DNA of 64,000 nt. Origin: Cristatella mucedo. Taxonomy: Eukaryota; Bryozoa; Phylactolaemata; Cristatellidae. The DNA lies in NCBI GenBank assembly GCA_009760855.2, contig WPIO01000039.1, positions 3,370,501-3,434,500 on the forward strand. The letters run 5' to 3'. Position numbers and translations under genes: made by a program. The notes beneath the pieces were generated by a model. That model saw nothing but the letters and a program-made list of their open reading frames with translations, did not search any database and had not been told where the DNA came from. Below are positions 11,720 through 25,140 of this stretch, in pieces; the first letter of the stretch is position 1; every line of letters starts with the position of its first letter.

Positions 11720-13620
11720 CGTCAGAAAATAAAATACAATAACAGTATTATTGTGCGCATCCTTGCTCAGGACGCCTCAGGTGCAGTGATTGCCCTCTCA
11801 AGCGCTGACTTATTCCTTAATAAATGCATAATCCAAGATAACAGCGTCCACACCCGCCAGAAATGCCAATGGACGATAAGCTGGCCGCAACGCAATCGAA
11901 GAATGGCAACGGACCATACAGCAGCCGCGTTTCCCCGTGGTCTACAGATCGCACGTCAGACGGCCAAAAATAGTGGTCAAGCAGCACAATACACACGAGA
12001 AAGACAGTGTCCAGCTACGAAGCGCTCACAGGCTGGCCTTTCTGTACCGCCTAGCGCGCTCTAAATGTGCTGCCTGAGCTGGTTTGACCGGTGTTTCGCA
12101 ATGATCTACTTTAACGCTCGTCCAGCGCTCTGACGCACGATTCGCGCGACGATGCCCTCCAGTCGACCTTCATCCGTTCTTTCTTTTGCCGGGTCCTTTA
12201 ATCATTCACGTTCACTTGGCAATGCAATTACGCGCTAATTCAGTGGGGAGCTCGGTGGCGGTTTTGCTAATAGTGCGGATTTCCGTTGCATTCGTCTCGA
12301 TTGACGACGCGGCGAACAAGGTGAGCGAACGTACTTTCCTCCATGCAAGTGACGGCCATTGTAGGAATTTCCATCGCCTGCATAGGCTGCCACTCGAACG
12401 AGACCTTTTCGCTCTTCGCCCACAGAAAGCGCCGCATATCCGTCCTTAGTCGAAGCACGTCTCGACGGAAGTCGTACTGCTCGGCCTTATTCGTGCAGCG
12501 TTCGCGGTCCGCGCTTATCTAATAGTAGCTATTACGATTTTCTAGCGTTTCGTAGGCAAGAATTTTCTAGAAAAATGCTTATATAATTAATTTGCTTAGC
12601 GCCAAAAGAGTCAATTAATCTCCATCCAGGCGCTTTACTTACAGGCAGCAGGGCCAGAGCCCACGACCTTGGCCTCGACGACGACCTCGAGCCCACGATC
12701 TTTGCGGTCAAAGGCTCACTGGTTCCGTCGCGCGCCGATGCCGAGCGGCGTGCAGCAGCGACGCACACGCACGCGAGCCAGTTCGCGAAAAGAAAGGACG
12801 CAAGTAGTGCATCCGAGCATGCTGGGGCGCCGAGCTTGCTTCGACGAAGTCTCGCTCGGGCCGTCTCCTTGTACGGCAGCTCGGCGAAGAGGCAGGGCTG
12901 GCACGAATCGCAACGGGAGCGATTGCCCGGCCGCTTCTTTGAACCCCGCGCTCGGTACGGTCGCTAGGGAACCAGTGACCCTCAGGTCGGCTGGTCGCCG
13001 CTGCGGCGGCTTAGCCGCCGTCTATGCCAATGTTGTCCGATACGCTGAGCGGCTCGTCGCGGCGCACCTCTGCTCAACATCTGGCTCGAAGCGGCGTCAG
13101 TAAGCGGGCCGAAATACATTATTCACTTATGAGCGTCTTCTTTCACCAGCTTCGATGCATTAGAGGAGATGTGTCACAAGAGAGGCTCGAGCCCTCTAGC
13201 TAACTATTGCCGAAAATGCGAGCATTTCGAGGTATTTTCTCGTCACTCGAGGGACTAGATTCGTGCGGGGCACGGCCGAGTATGCATCGTACACGCGCGT
13301 CACAGGGCGCCGTCAGAGTGACAGCGAGATAAGCTCGCTTATCATTGTCTGGTCAGGGGACCGGTAGCCGCAAAGCTTTCGTTTCGTTACGGCGATTTTA
13401 CCCAGCTCAAATCGCCTCTCGGTGTCCGTCGCTTAGTCAATGGCGATGCCGGATGCAACTACCGTTCGGAAGATTTATCAATGTAAACGCTATACTGCGT
13501 CTCCCTCTTATTGGCTCGACGCGTGCTCCGCGCTCCTTCCAGATTTAGGCAAAAGGAGCTGGGTATTTCAGATAGAGCTGGAGGAGAAGATAGAAACCGC
13601 TCCAATTAATACCCTGTCAA
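11720..13620. other. intergenic, partly CpG-rich
   Basis: No recognisable gene. The block 12640-13100 is CpG-dense and open on both strands without family matches. Confidence 0.45.
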
Positions 13621-13624
13621 AGGC

Positions 13625-13795
13625 TAGCTGATTCAACCGCCTCCTCATTTTTTTTTTAGCGGCAGAAGAGCCTTCGCGGCAATCGCCACCACTTGCAGCG
13701 ACTAATTAAGGATCGCCCACTGCTGGGCTTAAACCCACGACTCGGGTCGTGAAGAGCGAGCATCTTACCTTCTGGGCTAAGACCCAGGGGCATCG
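13625..13795 (-). mobile_element. tRNA-derived SINE copy
   Basis: Shares the AGCTGATT..CCGCCTC, AGAAGAGCCTT, ATCGCCACCAC and GGATCGCCCACTGC blocks with copies near 25018, 26293 and 44427. The tRNA-like head lies at its right end when read on the plus strand, so transcription would run on the minus strand. Confidence 0.7.
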
Positions 13796-13799
13796 CTGC

Positions 13800-16015
13800 A
13801 TTTGGTATTTTAAGGAGGTTTCTCAGGCGCCCGTGTAAAGCTAGAGATCAACGATCGGTCTGGATCGTGCTGGCGCTCGCGGTGCCTGATCGCAGTCCTG
13901 CGTTTAACCGGGACCGAGAGACGACGTTCCGGCTCGTGAAGCTCCCCGTATCTGTCTTCCACTAGCGATCCGATGAGAACGTTACAGCGCTTACAGGCGG
14001 CGCCCGAGCGCCGAGACTCGAGCGCCAGGACTCTGGAGGAAGCTGGGCACTCGAGCAGATCCCGAGCTGGAGCCGGAAGACACAGAGAGCTCTTTAGCGT
14101 GCGTATCCTTAGCTGGAGCTAGAGGAGCATTGAATTGGCTAAAGTTAGTAAGCTACACGACGTTGACCCGATCAGGAGTACAAGAGAGTGATTTGTCTGC
14201 GTCGTCATCCCTTCAGCCAGCTGCAAAGAGTTCAATTGGTCCGACGTACATTGTCTCTCTTTTGGGCGCCAAGAAAATCCAAAGTTTCTGAAGGTCGTGC
14301 TCTAGCCCTAGAAGATTGTGGGATCTAGTTTGGTCACTCTAAATGTTAAATTGGTTGCTCTAGCTGCCGAATACAAGCTTACACTTAATCGGGGGACGAT
14401 TCCCAATGTAGAGCCGTTTTTCTAGCCTTGACCTTGGCCTAACCATCTATACGTTGGCCAATGACGTCCAATTCTCGATGCGAAGAAATGTTTTGCTGAC
14501 TGTGCGCGTGTCCTTTATATAAAGCGTGACTGGTAATCAATTAATTCAAACAAAGATTGCTTAGGGGTACTTCTCAATTTCCGTACGCCTGTAGGGAGAC
14601 TCCACGGAAGAATTTTGACTTCTTGAAGGCTCGATGAATGATCCATGAAGGTCGAATTCCATAGGATACACGTACTGCATATTCTATTTGCTAAAGCCGA
14701 ATATAAATAACAGTCAAACTGATCAGAAAATACGACCATTTCATAAGCTGCTGCTACTCAGCATTCCAGTTCTCTAAATCCAGTCGTGATTTGTCTTTCC
14801 TCTGGTAGGTGCTCATTCATCTGGATCTATTTGTAAAGATTTCTTACCGGTGTCCTGAATAATGATCAAAGAAATAAATTAAGTAGCTGACTAGTAAAAA
14901 AAGGATCGTATAAGAGAAATAATTTTACACCGAGTTTGAAAGATCCGTCAGTGAAATGATCCGCTCAAGCTTTATTTTTCTTCCACTCATTTTCATTTCG
15001 TCTCTCATACGCTGTGGTAATCTCAAGTTCCTTTGCTTACCTAAAATCCACTCACACCATTTCCTTTTTCTACTCATCCCCCGTAATCACTCCCCTGTTA
15101 CACCTGAGAGTTTAGCTTTTTCTAGATTTCATAAAATATGTCTTAGCGATCTTTTTGTTGTATTACTTTGCCATGACATGTTCTGTTCATTTTTGTACTG
15201 CAGTTTTTATCATTCTAAGCGATGACCAGAAATTTGATTTGACGTAGACTATGCATCTTTATCGCGTTCTGAATAGAGCGAGGAATAATCTAAATGCATT
15301 CTTTATACTCTCCGATAACAGTAACACACAAACAGGCGGAGGAAAATAGAAGAATTTTGGAGGAGTGCACGCAATAGAATACCAAGATGTCCGAGTTTGG
15401 CAAACTTGCGTATCCACTGAATAAATTTCAATTCTCGAGCTTCAAATTTACTCCAGAGATTTTCATCAATCTGAAAATGCCAAACAGGTCATATAATATA
15501 TGCCCTTAGTGTAATTGAGCGTCTACGTCAAAATATCTGTAATTCTGCCTGCACTAGCTTGATGACGATCTGTAAGTTAGAAGGTCATCTCAAGGACTCT
15601 TAATATGCTTGCATGGTTTTACTTACGCTGGCTCTGGCGGGAGCTTCGTAGTTGAATGTTCGCCACAATTACTTAAGGTATCCCAGCGTGGTAGACACAT
15701 CTCGGAAAAAGACTCTTTGGCAGTAACGTTCCGCCGCGACGATTAAACGAGCAGGTGACTAGTATGTGGCTTTTAAAGAGGTGGCATGCTCATAGATGCG
15801 GGATATATTATTGCTAATAATGCGTCCGCCAGTGAATCATCTGCTCACTGCTAGCTAGCTCGCTGAGTCGCCTGGCGGTGCCTGGCGGTGCCTGGCGGTG
15901 CCGCGTGTGGCCACTGCCGAAGGGAGACTCCTGAAATTCACATCCGAATCGGAATGAGGGTTTTGCAATGGAGGCAATAGAGTGGTAATTTGACCTCGCA
16001 AAAAACTGCAAAGAT
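13800..16015. other. intergenic, no gene recognised
   Basis: Only short non-matching frames. Three tandem CCTGGCGGTG units lie near 15869-15901. Confidence 0.45.
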
Positions 16016-16019
16016 TAGA

Positions 16020-16538
16020 AATTATCCAACTCTCCTGGTGCCAAGTGTGACGTGGGTAATGGCCACGGAACGAGAGTCTTTACCACACAGCGAAGGGAAT
16101 AGTGACAAATACAGATCATGACAGCACCACAAGCGGACAAACTCTAGGAACAACTGTAAGAGCTTTATGACCACGTAGGTAGCGTTTTGTTAGATACTTC
16201 AATTGCGGCGCAGTTTTGTAAGTTACAAAGCTGGAAGACGACTACGATGATTACGGAGCGCATATATTTGAACCCTTGGCAAGAGAAAGTGCAATGTCCT
16301 GATAACTGGTGGCAAGTCGTCTTCCAGCTTTGTAACTTACAAAACTGCGCCGCAATTGAAGTATCTAACAAAACGCTACCTACGTGGTCATAAAGCTCTT
16401 CCAGTTGTTCCTAGAGTTTGTCCGCTTGTGATGCGGTCATGATCTGTATTTGTCACTATTCCCTTCGCTGTGTGGTAAAGACTCTCGTTCCGTGGCCATT
16501 ACCCGCGTCACACTTGGCACCAGGAGAGTTGGATAATT
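16020..16538. repeat. near-perfect long inverted repeat (two 224-bp arms)
   Basis: The left arm 16020-16243 and right arm 16315-16538 are reverse complements with only about four mismatches, separated by a 71-bp spacer. Each arm carries the same short frame starting MLDTSIAAQFCKLQSW, which is a by-product. No transposase or terminal duplication was seen. It would form a long hairpin if transcribed. It may be a fold-back element, a recent inverted duplication, a hairpin-RNA locus or an assembly artefact. Confidence 0.9.
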
Positions 16539-16539
16539 G

Positions 16540-17330
16540 CTGACCATTTCAAATTCACTGGGGCCCGTGGCAGTCATCTCGGAGTTCATTTCTGAGGATA
16601 TAACCACATTGATAACTATCATTCCGGACGCTTGCCGTTCGATCTGGACAAATTTAAGGGTGTAGCCGGAAAGGGCAGCTATGCAGCCTCAAGCAAGCGG
16701 TCTCGGTCAATGACGGTGCCACGCGGCAGCTGTGCTCGCCGCTCGCGTAGCCAGTCTTATGATGAGCTGTTCCTATTTTCTGACCCTCAAGCTCGGCCTC
16801 TTCGTCCTTTAGCAAGATGCACAGCGAGATGATTTTCCTGCATAGCTGATGGTAACCTTTAAAATGATTTACAGCTGGTCGGTATGGTAAGCTGGTGGCC
16901 TGAAATCGGACGTTTCGCTGTGCTTTATCGATTCGTCGAGTTGTTGTCGAACTTTAGTAGTCGGCTCGAGAAGGCTCGCAAAAAATGAGCTCGCAAAAAA
17001 AGACTCCTGCCCCTTCTCTCTAGTGCCTTGCAGAACGTCGGCAGACAATCGGGACTAAAGTAGATTTGGTATTAACGTAGCCTCTTTTTGGCTTTGGAAG
17101 GCCAATCTCTGCTACCAATTGATACGTGTGCATAGGTTTGCTACGCAGCAAATTTTGACACGCGTATAGCATCGCACGCTCAAGGACTGTATTTTAGCCT
17201 AAAGACGGCGGCCTACTTCATCGAAATTTCGGACCTCGCGGCAATGGTTGCACTGCCTATGGCTAAAACGAATAGCCCATAGACGGGAAGTACTTCTAAC
17301 AATTACCCACTCACTACCCAGGCATCTTAC
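16540..17330. other. intergenic, no gene recognised
   Basis: No gene, RNA or classified repeat recognised. Confidence 0.4.
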
Positions 17331-17333
17331 CTG

Positions 17334-18136
17334 TAATAATAATAATAATAATAATTCACTTGATAAAGCGCCCTCAGAGAACTTAATCTCTCTCTAGGCG
17401 CTTTACATTTGCTGCAAAGTGAAATGCAATTGAATAGTAAGTAAAATCATGCTTGAAAAACAAACAAAATGAATAATATGGTTAGGGGTGACATGCACAG
17501 GGTCAGCATGCGAATGTGGTTAGTGGCAGCATGCACAGTGTCAGCACGCATAAGCACATCAAGGACGAATCACAGGGACCCACTAAATGCTGTCCTAAAT
17601 AGGTGTGTTTTTAGGTTCCTTTTAAATGTGGTCAGGTCAGGGGATGTTCTGACACAGGTCGGGAGGGAGTTCCAGGCTGTGGGAGCATACGAACTAAATG
17701 CACGGTCTCCAAAGGATTTAAGGTTTGTATGAGGTATTTCTAGACTGTTGGATTCCGAAAAGCGGGTGGTACGATGCTTGGCCTGATGGGGTAGTATATC
17801 TGAAAGATAGGCTGGAGCCATAGAATGAAGGGACCTAAAAGTGAGCGACAAAACCTTGAAGTCAATCCGTTGCTTGACTGGTAGCCAGTGCAGGTCGGCG
17901 AGAAGTGGAGTAACGTGGCAACTGCGACGCTCACGGCAGACAAGTCTAGCTGCCGAGTTTTGCACCAGCTGCAATCGCCTGATCGCACATGCTGGTAGGC
18001 CAGTAAGCAGTGAGTTGCAGAAGTCGAGACGGGATGTCACGAATGCATGGACCAACTTGGACGTGGTATCCTTATCTAAACAAGCCCGAATTTTAGCAAT
18101 TCTATGTAGTGTGTTAATGACGGCAGCAGAATGCAC
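17334..18136 (-). mobile_element. CR1/L2-like LINE, 5'-truncated
   Basis: On the minus strand this is the C-terminal domain after the RT (open 17570-18136), with LQLVQNSAARLVCRERRS, LLADLHWLPVKQRIDFK and SMAPAYLSDILPHQAK, then the 3' UTR, the AAAGCGCC/GGCGCTTT hairpin and a (ATT)n tail at 17334-17356. This arrangement is typical of CR1/L2-clade LINEs. The copy is 5'-truncated at about 18136. Confidence 0.92.
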
Positions 18137-18139
18137 TTA

Positions 18140-21100
18140 TCGCGGTAAATCGTTAGGAAGTCAGGGTAGGGTGATCTCTGGCTCCGACCATGGTTGAAGC
18201 TGCTCGCAGTGAAATCCATACAGCCAAAGTGGGAAGGCATGTGAAGCCAGGGCATGAAGCTGAGAGCTAGCGTGATGAATTTACACGATTTGCTGGACTA
18301 ACTGCTGGTATTGTGCAGGTGTTTGGTGCATTAGCTTTAAGTGAATACTCAGAGGGCAGAGAGGTCGGTCTGCCTTTGCCGATATTAACGGGGACTACGA
18401 TAACTCTCCTCAAGACTGCTATCGTAAGAACTGGTGAGGTCACGGACTGCTTCTCCCGATGCTGGTCGTGCTGCTTTGCTTGCATGCCACAATGCTGCCG
18501 AAGTAGCCTCCTCTACGTGTCGTACATTGGTAGAAACCCTTGCTTGCTACGATCGCAGTGGCTACGATCGCAGTGTTTTGATGGCATTGCAAAGGATCGA
18601 TATAGCTATGTCAAGTATACATGTGTTCTATGATGATGACAGATAAGAATGCTGGTCTCTCTCTCTCGAGCTTATTTATGACCGCTCTTCACTTTTTCGA
18701 CGACTTGGAGAAGTTTCTTTTAGTTAATCGTGAAATGGATTCTTCTTCGCTTTAGCGATCGAGATTGATTTAGAAAATAAAGGTATGGAGAAGAAAATGC
18801 TGAGCTTCTGAATATGCATTTTGAAAAACCAATGAGACGGACGTTTTGTTTTGATTCGCGGTAACTCGTCAGTTTAGCGCATTTCGAATGTCTTCCGTTG
18901 AGTGCTGCTCTACTCTGCTAAGAGATCTCTGCTGGACATTGCCAATCTCTGCTCATATCTCTGCTGGACATTGCCAATCGTACCCCACAGACTTTCAAAC
19001 TAAATGTAATACAGTAAGGTCTTGGAAAGCATGATGATGCTACCTAGGAGCATGGTAAGTTACATATAAAATCGCTCGCTCGTGGTGCGTGGATGTGTTT
19101 CTTCCTGTCTGTGTTGTGTGCACTCGTCATGCTCTAGCTTGAGATCGTTTCAGGATCATTTCACTACTGAGACAGCGTTGATGCTAACGATGATCGTTTA
19201 CCTCTAGCTAACTAAAGTGCTGGTGATCTGAGCATAAGAAAAGCCAACGATTCAGGTGACGCGTAGAGGCCAATCTCAAAGGTTGCGAAAGCTATTGGCG
19301 ATACATATGATGAGAAAAACGCCATGAAAAAGGCTTGACGAGGTAACAAAGAGCAATTTGACACCCAAGCGTGGAATGTACGTTCTTTTAAGCTAGCCGG
19401 AAACGCGAGAGCTAATGAGGAGTGCTGAGAGCGTGCTGCAGAGAACGGCCCACGAACTCAGGCCCTTTGCCAAAAAACAGTGCAAGCTGCGGGCTGTAGT
19501 CTTTTCAGACACGTGGCGGATACTGCTGAAGCTATGCCGACGATCAGCTAAGTCAAAGGAACGCCCACGTACACTAAGATGTGCCAATGATTGGGGAGCA
19601 TCGCAGCAAGCAAGAAGGCGCGTGGCTTATTAATGAGTTCCTATCACCGCATATTCTCGCTGCATGCTCCTGTCCCAGAGGGAGCTACACGTGCTCAGCA
19701 ACAGCCGTCGCGTAAAACTCATTACCACCGCAACGGTTTTTTATATATACGGAATAAACCCTAGGAAAATGAAATTTCCGTTCCTAATCATTATAATACA
19801 GTAACCGCTAACGATCTCTAGCATGATCATAACCTGATTGATTTAGTCCGCCAACAGTTCACAGGGAAATGCAGACCGGAATAGTCTGATCTTATCATGG
19901 CTACCGGGACTACGATGTTTAAGAACTGGCATGTACTGTTGGTGACTACATGATTACTATTTTCGGTATCCGTGTCAGTTGTCTGCCAGCTTTCCAGCAG
20001 TCAAGATTAGCCCAAGTAAATATGAATAAAGGGGAAACTGCAGAGAAGTTGGGAGTTATGCCTCACCCGAATGGGATTTATCGGCATCTAAGCACATTTA
20101 TTGATAATTCTCAAGTACCGATGGAGCTATCGGGATGCAAATTGGCACACACAACAAGGGTAACATAAGTTATATTTTGATATAACTATAACTGTCATGC
20201 TGACCTTCTAATGACCTGTAAAATTCAAGGTCATGTATTTCACAGATCTTCAAAAAAACTTGACCATCTTGCACGATCGACCAATTCAATACCATGCACT
20301 GTAAGAGATACCAAACCCCTCTAAAAATATAGAACACCCTGGCTTGATACAAGTCAGCTCTGAAAATTAAATACAATTATTTGAGAATTCAAAATTTGAA
20401 TGTAACAGCAATATCAAGTTCAAGGACACGTAAAGGCATGTATAAACTATACTTAACTCAGCCCAGAACTGTTATGAAAGGTAAATCCTAACAAGCCAGC
20501 TGAGCCCAGCTTATATTCCATTCACGTCGATTAGACCAGAATTGGCCAACCTATTGACTATACATGGCACCGAAGATCACTGCGGGAAAACACTCCGAGA
20601 ATACAACGGTCGATTTCAAAGCATGCAAATGATGAAAGAAAAACCAGAGTTACTTGGTTTACCGTCACACAACTTTGAAACACATACCATTACATGGAGC
20701 GTGTACTTCCAAACTTTCCTTTGATCGTGTCATTGTTAGCCTACCTGTAACCTTTGCAAGACACGTGTGTAGAATGGTGAAAAACTGTGCTGAAAGCAAA
20801 GCAGCTAGCTCTTCATTAAAGTAAGTCTAGCTACTGAAATATAATATTCAGGAGAGACGGCTGGAATCATGCGTAAGCACATATTCCATTTTTTTTAATT
20901 AATTCACTATTATTCAAGGTATAACATCAGCAAAATGTAAGGGATGGTATTCAAAGCAGATGGCTAATTTTAATATGTGGGGTGTTGATGAAGAAAAGTT
21001 ACAAAAGAATGCCAGCACCGTGTATCACATAAATAATCCTCCAAATAGATGAACTTACCTCTAGGATTTTCTCGACCTTACAAGACCTTTAGGTACCATC

Positions 21101-22810
21101 AACTCAACCTGAAAATGCGCCATATGTTGGCGATATAGCGGAAGCGTCTGTGGTACTTTCGCATAAGCAAATCACAACAATAAACGGCAAGAATAAAAAA
21201 TCGAAGTAATCTTAATTTAGTTCCCTTGAACAGAATTAATCAAAATTTGAAAAACCGATTCCCAATAAACAATGAGTTAATTCGCCGCGGTACTATGCAG
21301 ATACCCACTGTAGTGAAACGCTCCCGACCAACTGACCGCAAGGCAAAAAGAAATGGCCGCTGGTGGATACAAAGCAGCGACCCTAGGATTCAATAGGTTC
21401 GGTGATAATGGACTTCCAAGCTACCGCGGGCCCGGGTGGCAGTAGGTACAATTATCCATAACGGTTGTATAGTTACCATGCGTTAGTCATTTCCGGTAAT
21501 CCCAGCTAGAGGGGACGTATCGCTACACATGTAAACATAAGTATGGTAATTAAATAAAGCGTTAAAGGCCTGGCATAGCCGTTCGCCGAAGCTGGCTCTC
21601 TCCCCCAAAAAGCCCAGCTACCGGCGTACATTGGCACAGTTTCTAATATTTCCTGGCCGTGCTGCTGCGAGGCGCTGGTTTTGCCTCTGTTCGGTCAAGC
21701 AGCAATGAGCTGCAGATCCGCCTGAGGGCTAGAATGCCGCAGACTTCGCAGCGAAGACTGTGGTGCTGAGTCAGCTACAAGCCTTCGTTGCAATGCCCAG
21801 TGCGGCCGGTACGACTCACGGCGCAATATCAGACGGTGCAGACCTGAGACTACAGGCTTTTCTACCCGACTGCACAGAATGATCCGAGCGCCGAGAAAAG
21901 GTGGCTGAAAAGGTGCCGCGAAAGACGAACTGGGCAGCAACCGGCTGATCCGCACGTGATCGGGCGGTACTCGCCGACCGAATTAAATCCGCCGTTCTGT
22001 TGACAAATGACTTCCAGATGTGACCGCTAGCATTCGCTCTTCGCCGTAGGTGAAAACTAAAACGGTTCGCACTAATTGCTCGCGGAAACATCTCAGACCT
22101 GGTCGGTTCGCGTGGACCAATGGTGAGCAAGGAAGCGATTTTGACAGCTCAGGTGATTGCAACTAATTGAGTCTCAATTACGATCATAACAAGAATAACA
22201 CACTCGATAAAGTGCCGGCAGTGTGCTCAATGTCTTTCTAGATGCTCTACATGACGCTGACGTTGGCGCTGGTCAGTGCCAAGGCAGAGCAACAGGTGAT
22301 ATCCAGCATTTGCAGGCTGCTGAAGATGGCCAGCGTGGATCGAAACGAAGGATGGCCGCACCGAGATGGATGGCTGACTACATGATGGATGGTGAGCCAG
22401 AATGAGCGGACTGCATACTCGCTACCGTAAGTGATAGGCTGCACTGTTCCCTTCAGTGGTTGCGTTGGAATTATTTGAAAACTGCTTGCTCTAACATAGT
22501 GTCAATTTTCGACGTCTTGTCATTTGGCCAACTGTTTTGGTATACTTTCTGGTATGCCTGCACGGGTGACTGTGGCGCCTGGTGTTTCATGGAACTAGTT
22601 CTCAAAATCAAAGAAGCCCGCATAAGTTGGGCGATTTTAGGATAGACTATGTATTCACGTGATGGTTACTGGGTATTGGATATTCGTTTGATCGAAGGTT
22701 TTTGTTACTGCTGTACATCTTCGTGAGGCGCTGCAACGTAGGTACTGGATTGGGCTGGCCCGCTTGATTTTTCCGACTTACCTGTGATAGGTATGGAGGC
22801 GCAATGGTTG
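18140..22810. other. intergenic, unclassified repeats only
   Basis: No credible gene. The part 18265-18440 shows weak similarity to about 30030-30200 and may be an old repeat. Small local duplications occur near 18550-18580 and 18915-18975. Confidence 0.4.
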
Positions 22811-23240
22811 CAATAATAATACTACATTTGACATAGCGCCCTCAGAGAACTCAATCTCTTTCTAGGCGCTTTACATTTGCTCTTAAGAAAGCACCATCGA
22901 ATGGTTAGTGGTAGTGTGCTCAGTAAGCAACAAGAATAGCATGGTAAGGGGTGATTTGCTCAGGGGCAGCATGCAAGTATGGTTAGTTGCAGCGTGCACA
23001 GCGCTTTAACACATAATGGTCGAACCACAGGAACCCACTAAATGCTGCGATAAATAGATGCGTTTTTAGTTTCTTTTTAAATGTGGTCAAGTCAGGGAAT
23101 GTCGTGATGCAACTCGGGAGCGAGTTCCAGGCTTTGGGAACATGCGAACTAAAGGCACGGTTTCCAAAGGATTTGAGGTTTGTACGAGGCATAGGTAAAC
23201 AATTAGATTCCAAAAAGCAGGTATTACGATGCTTAGCCTG
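22811..23240 (-). mobile_element. CR1/L2-like LINE 3' fragment
   Basis: Tail and 3' hairpin at 22811-22880, then 3' UTR and the last part of the protein (NLKSFGNRAFSSHVPKAWN). Diverged, with the 5' break near 23240. Confidence 0.88.
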
Positions 23241-23439
23241 GTGGTAATCTCTTGCAGTAAGCTTCAAGGTGTTTCGTTCTGATCTGACTACGTGTCTAGC
23301 CGAGACGACGATTTGCAATAGTCAACTGCGTAGCTCAATTATGGATCTGGTGAGATTATTAGACAGCTGTCGGATTTAGCACGCTGAAGCTATCGTACTT
23401 TAAAACCTTTATGGTACGGTTGAAATTGAGGTTGACTTG

Positions 23440-23560
23440 AGCATGCTACCACTAACCATTCGAGCATGCTTTCTTTGCAGCATATGCGAAGTTCCTCGAA
23501 AGAGTTTACGTTCTCTAATGGCTCTGAACAATCATATTATTGTCATTATTATTACTATTG
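23440..23560 (+). mobile_element. CR1/L2-like LINE 3' end fragment
   Basis: Diverged 3' UTR (CATGCTACCACTAACCATTC), 3' hairpin remnant and a (TTA)n-like tail. Confidence 0.6.
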
Positions 23561-25015
23561 AGCCCGGATTCAGCGGCTGACACATCTTTTTCTTTATAGG
23601 TATTACGGAACCCATGCTTCGTCCGTGCTTGTTGGATTGAGCTGCGATTGGAGCCGGTTGTGAGTGGCTTTCATGTATTTGTTGAAATAGTGACCATGAA
23701 ATCCTTTTTTACACGTGCGAGATAGAGTCTTGATTTTCTCCGGTTCTAATGATTTTTTAGGTTTTATTAATAAATCAGGACACTTTTTTATTCGCGTTTG
23801 AGCCATTTTGCAATGGTCAAAACTAGCAACGTGTTTTTTATGAGTAGAAAAAATTAAAAAAATGCCACTCTACTTCGTCTTGAGCAAGGAAACTACGGAA
23901 TGTGTGCAGTTGCTCGAATTTGGAGCCTCGCTATGGGCTCCCAGAAAATCCTTGATGTCGCTAGACATTATTCTTTTCTTTACTTCCTACCACCGAAACT
24001 GTAGTCATGCGTGAGATACAAGTTTGTTTCGCTCGATTAGTGCCTATCTCGTCTTGACAGAGAGCTTATTGACCCTCTTGAGTCAGCTCGATGACGGTCT
24101 TTTAGAGTCATCTCTCTCTCTCTCTCTCCATAAATATTTGGCAGGCGATATTCGTTCAGAGATGAATGTTTTGCTTAGAATAAGTGTAGAAGAAATATCT
24201 TTTTGTCGAGCGAGCGCTCGTAGTGGAACAGCAAAAGTCCTTGACCAAGGCACGTTTTCTTTAGAAGTAAGATATGCACGACTCAGATGCACGGTCCGAC
24301 TTTGTAATTAAAAATATTTTACGTTAATGCTCTCTCTTCTGGTGGAATGTAAGTCAGTATTTCTGCCTTTTCTGTGTCTCCTTGTGTCTCTCGATCAATG
24401 CAGAAGGGCATTCATCCCCTGCTTTCTATTGAGCTTCGATCGTGCCACATGTGATCCCACAGACAGAACTAGTCCTATTTCGGATTTTTCTGTTTTGTCA
24501 GCAGGGCTGTCAGTCTGTCCTCTTTTCCTCTACTTTTCATCTCTGCGAGTGGTTGCACCAAGTCCGCTTTAGCTTAATCTAGGATGTGGCTTGAGAAACG
24601 GTACCCTGATGGTGAAGGCAATCTTGACGACGGTGCTCAACTGCAGCTAGCGTCCGGGCTCACACCAGCAACCCAGACGACTTCTGGAGGCTCAATTGAC
24701 GCTGTCTCAGGCACTACGAGTCTATGAGCACCCAAGGTCCTGGGACGGACTGATGATGTAAAAAAAGGGATAGTGAAAAGTTCTGCGATTGTGAACTTTG
24801 TGCTTGGCCACTGAATTATAATTGCGAGATACTTATCAAATTACTGCGATAAACCGAGGCTATAAGCAAGGTAATTTATGACTCTGTATATGGACCAGAG
24901 AATTACATGTCTTACGACCTGGCAGTCGTAAAATGCACGGGCCTGATATCAGTCACTTTCTTGGAGTAACGATTCGCTGATCGGTTAGTAATAGCGATGA
25001 TCGTAAATAAATTAA
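23561..25015. other. intergenic, no gene recognised
   Basis: A short (CT)n run near 24111-24128. No recognisable coding sequence. Confidence 0.4.
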
Positions 25016-25140
25016 TATTAGCTGATTTAACAGCCTCTTTATGTAGCGACAGAAAAGCCTTTACGGCTATCACCACCGCTTTCAGCAGTAATAAAAAATA
25101 ACATTTCCCTCAGGATTCGAACCCACTAAATTGAGAGCGA
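25016..25140 (-). mobile_element. tRNA-derived SINE copy, partial
   Basis: TTAGCTGATTTAACAGCCTC, then GCCTTTACGGCTATCACCAC and AGGATTCGAACCCA. The last is the exact complement of a pol III B box. Cut off by the LINE tail at about 25141. Confidence 0.75.

Noticed and set aside
16165-16393. Two 68-codon frames with the same first 19 residues on opposite strands
   Set aside because: They are the two arms of the inverted repeat, not genes.
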